NCBI GenBank assembly: GCA_946490195.1
Contig: CAMLWN010000003.1
Location: 1-52,399, forward strand
DNA from: an uncultured Mycoplasmatota bacterium
GTDB lineage: Bacteria; Bacillota_I; Bacilli_A; RF39; UBA660
DNA length: 52,399 bases
Direction of reading: 5' to 3'
Shown: piece after piece, positions 50,362-52,399 of the stretch
Layout of the letters: every line of letters begins with the position of its first letter
Numbering within the stretch: position 1 is the stretch's first letter
Translations under genes and position numbers: made by a program
Notes under the pieces: generated by a model
Seen by the model: only the letters and a program-made list of their open reading frames with translations
Databases searched by the model: none
Told to the model about the DNA's origin: nothing

Positions 50362-51738
50362 ATGCTAAAATATGAAACAGATTCACGAAAAGTAAAACCA
50401 GGTCAAACATTTGTAGCAATAAAGGGACATACCGTTGATGGACACAATTATATCTCAGATGCAATAAAAAATGGAGCCGTAGCCATTATTGCTGAAAAAG
50501 AAGTTGAAGCTAGTGTTCCAGTAAAAATCGTTCCAAATTCTAGTGAATATTTAAAAGAACAATTAGTAAATGAATATAGCGAAGAACTAAATAAGTTAAA
50601 AATTATTGGAGTAACAGGAACAAATGGGAAAACAACAACTTGCTATTTAACGTATCAATTATTAAAATCATTAAATGTTAAGGTGGCCTATATGGGAACA
50701 ATTGGCTTTTTCTTTGAAGAGGAAAAAATAGAATTACCAAACACAACTCCAGAAATTCTAACCATTTATAAATTATTTTTAGAAGCTTTAGAAAAAGGCT
50801 GTACAACAGTTGTAATGGAAGTAAGTAGTCATGCTCTAGCTTTAGAAAGAGTTGCAGGTTTAAAATTTCAAATTGGAGCATTCACGAATTTAACGGAAGA
50901 TCATTTAGATTACCATAAAACGATGGAAGAGTATTTACAAGCTAAGTTAAAGCTTTTAAATTATATGGATACAAACGGAATTTTTCTTGTAAACCATGAT
51001 GATTTAGCAAGTCAAAGTTTTCAAAAGATTTTTAAAAATACCAAAACGATTGGAATGAAAGAAAGCGATTACTGGATAAAAGAATACACTTTTGATCCAA
51101 TCAAAACAAATATTTTATTAGAATATCAAAATCAAAATTATACAATTGAAACGAATCTTACAGGAAAATTTAATGTATATAATTATTTAACAGCTTTAGC
51201 AATTATTCATGAATATGGTTTTTCAATAGAAGAAATTACGTTAAATACAAATAAAATCTATCCTCCTAAAGGTCGTTGTGAAACATACAAAGTAAAAGAT
51301 GGTTACGCAGTAGTAGATTACGCGCATACTCCAGATGCTGTCGAAAAAGTAATTGATGCTTATAAAGAATTAGCTAAAGGAAAAATTATTACCTTAGTAG
51401 GTTGTGGAGGAGATAGAGACCCTTTAAAAAGACCAATTATGGGACGTATCGCAACAGAAAAAAGTGATTGGGTAATTTTTACAAATGACAATCCAAGAAC
51501 GGAAGACCCGGAAAAGATTATGCAAGATATTATAAAAGGAGTAGAGCAAACAAACTATGAAGTGATTCTAGATCGTCATGAAGCAATAAAAAAAGCATTA
51601 GATAAAATAAATAAAGAAGATATTGTTCTAATTTTAGGTAAAGGACATGAAGATTATCAAATTCTTGGACACGAAAAAGTTCATTTTGATGATAGTGAAG
51701 AAATAAAAAATTATATAAAAAAATGCGAAGAAAATTAA
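50362..51738 (+). CDS. murE: UDP-N-acetylmuramoyl-tripeptide synthetase MurE (meso-DAP type)
   Basis: MurE adds the third amino acid to the wall peptide. The N-terminal domain has TDSRKVKPGQTFVAIKG, the ATP loop is GVTGTNGKTTT (about 82-92), MEVSSHALAL follows at about 153-162, and VDYAHTPDAVEKVI is at about 318-331. The substrate motif is TNDNPRTEDP (DNPR), which is typical of ligases using meso-diaminopimelate rather than lysine, and so tells the wall type. At 458 aa it is somewhat short but complete. A bidirectional terminator closes the operon. Confidence 0.93.
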   Translation: MLKYETDSRKVKPGQTFVAIKGHTVDGHNYISDAIKNGAVAIIAEKEVEASVPVKIVPNSSEYLKEQLVNEYSEELNKLKIIGVTGTNGKTTTCYLTYQLLKSLNVKVAYMGTIGFFFEEEKIELPNTTPEILTIYKLFLEALEKGCTTVVMEVSSHALALERVAGLKFQIGAFTNLTEDHLDYHKTMEEYLQAKLKLLNYMDTNGIFLVNHDDLASQSFQKIFKNTKTIGMKESDYWIKEYTFDPIKTNILLEYQNQNYTIETNLTGKFNVYNYLTALAIIHEYGFSIEEITLNTNKIYPPKGRCETYKVKDGYAVVDYAHTPDAVEKVIDAYKELAKGKIITLVGCGGDRDPLKRPIMGRIATEKSDWVIFTNDNPRTEDPEKIMQDIIKGVEQTNYEVILDRHEAIKKALDKINKEDIVLILGKGHEDYQILGHEKVHFDDSEEIKNYIKKCEEN

Positions 51739-51755
51739 ATTTCTCGCATTTTTTC
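51717..51755. terminator. Bidirectional terminator between murE and def
   Basis: AAAAATGCGA (51719-51728) pairs with TCGCATTTTT (51744-51753), with an inner AGAAA/TTTCT. It lies over the two converging stop codons. Confidence 0.82.
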
Positions 51756-52286
51756 TTGATCTTTATATGGATCTTTTGGATCGATGTGGTCGATAAATAG
51801 AATACCGTTTAAGTGATCAATTTCATGTTGAAAAGCAATAGCAATATCTTCACGAACTCGAATTGTATATTTTTTTCCATCCATATCATATGCTTCAACA
51901 GTGATTCTGGCATGTCTTGGAACAATACCGTCTACTTCACGGTTAATGCTTAAACATCCTTCACCTTCGCCAACATAAATTTGTTCTTCACTATAGGATA
52001 CGATTTTAGGATTGATTACAATATAATTTTTAAACTTTTCTTTTTCTACTTCTTCAACAATAACAAAAATTCGTTTTAAAACGCCAATTTGAACTGCTGA
52101 CAAGCCCATACCAGCTCGCAAATCATATTTTTCTCGTTCTTCATCAATTTGACTAAGCGTTAAATAATCAATCATATCTTGAATCATTTTTTTATCAGTT
52201 TCTTTTAATGGAAAAGAAACTTCCTTACTTTTTTCTCGTAATCTTTTATCCACTTCATCTAAAATGGTTATATTTGGTAACTTCAT
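51735..52286 (-). CDS. def: Peptide deformylase
   Basis: Removes the N-formyl group from nascent proteins. Motif 1 is GMGLSAVQIGVLKRI (about 69-83), motif 2 EGCLSI with the metal-binding Cys (about 118-123), and motif 3 FQHEIDHLNGILFIDH with the HExxH metal site (about 160-175). At 183 aa with a short insertion between motifs it is the type 2 form of Gram-positives. ATG 52286 has AGGGGTGAATT upstream. It converges on murE and shares the terminator. Confidence 0.94.
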   Translation of the reverse strand: MKLPNITILDEVDKRLREKSKEVSFPLKETDKKMIQDMIDYLTLSQIDEEREKYDLRAGMGLSAVQIGVLKRIFVIVEEVEKEKFKNYIVINPKIVSYSEEQIYVGEGEGCLSINREVDGIVPRHARITVEAYDMDGKKYTIRVREDIAIAFQHEIDHLNGILFIDHIDPKDPYKDQEKMREI

Positions 52287-52308
52287 AATTCACCCCTAAA
52301 CACGGAAT

Positions 52309-52314
52309 ATTATA
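52309..52314 (-). promoter_or_regulatory. -10 box of def
   Basis: On the minus strand TATAAT (52314-52309) lies 23 nt before the start codon. The -35 box is weak. Nothing else is seen from here to the window end. Confidence 0.45.
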
Positions 52315-52399
52315 GCAAACTTTTTAAAAAATAGAAAGAATTTATTGTTACTATTCACAGCCAAAAAGAAGAAATAATCAAAAAAGATGAATTTCTTCT

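Overview
The window comes from a low-GC, AT-rich Gram-positive bacterium that uses the standard code (TGA is a stop). It has no sign of an outer membrane. Its MurE has the DNPR motif of meso-diaminopimelate ligases, it keeps a SpoIVFA/SpoIVFB-like pair, and its Smc is short (984 aa). It also carries a Tad pilus without a secretin and an anaerobic (class III) ribonucleotide reductase. Together these suggest an anaerobic, gut-type Bacillota/Bacilli lineage (RF39-like or Erysipelotrichia-like). That placement is inference; no 16S gene is present.

Layout. (1) 1-3.1 kb: an unexplained structured non-coding stretch, an unknown gene, a flavoprotein and an HD hydrolase. (2) 3.1-10.7 kb: a Tad/Flp pilus locus (Flp pilin, two TadE/G-like pseudopilins, TadZ, TadA, TadB, TadC), a TasA-like secreted protein and two type IV prepilin-like proteins. 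The 3' end of the TasA-like gene is a sharply GC-rich, C-ending-codon patch that resembles the variable region of a diversity-generating retroelement target. (3) 10.8-19.5 kb: a housekeeping run (ruvAB, folD, glyA, a dNMP kinase, queA, tgt), interrupted by a reverse-strand gene broken by one frameshift. (4) 19.6-26.9 kb: a 1302-aa surface protein (TasA-like start, Ig-like repeats, right-handed beta-helix), membrane proteins, radC, mreC and mreD. (5) 26.9-30.9 kb: a Crp/Fnr regulator divergent from nrdD-nrdG-dut, with repeated operator-like sites between them. (6) 30.9-32.3 kb: the SpoIVFA/SpoIVFB-like pair. (7) 32.4-40.6 kb: a tRNA cluster (Ser, Ile, Glu, Lys) that contains a complete filamentous (inovirus-type) prophage. 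(8) 40.7-52.3 kb: nagZ, an odd ZnuA-like lipoprotein, yidD, rnc, smc, murD, murC, murE and def.

The prophage is the most notable element. A 28-bp copy of the tRNA-Glu 3' end marks both edges. Inside are a tyrosine integrase and a divergent XRE repressor. On the minus strand is a block with HUH-family Rep, a Zot/gpI-type ATPase, a 64-aa major coat protein, a 598-aa candidate receptor-binding minor coat protein and many tiny membrane proteins, several too short for routine gene calling. A 12-bp inverted repeat presenting a 17-nt loop next to rep is a good candidate replication origin. A tRNA-like structure lies downstream of rep, and the prophage edge contains an extra tRNA-Lys. The adsorption protein has an Ig-like domain that closely resembles one in the host's own giant surface protein.

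The pilus, the TasA-like proteins and the giant beta-helix protein make this a surface-display region, and the filamentous phage may exploit one of these structures as a receptor (inference).
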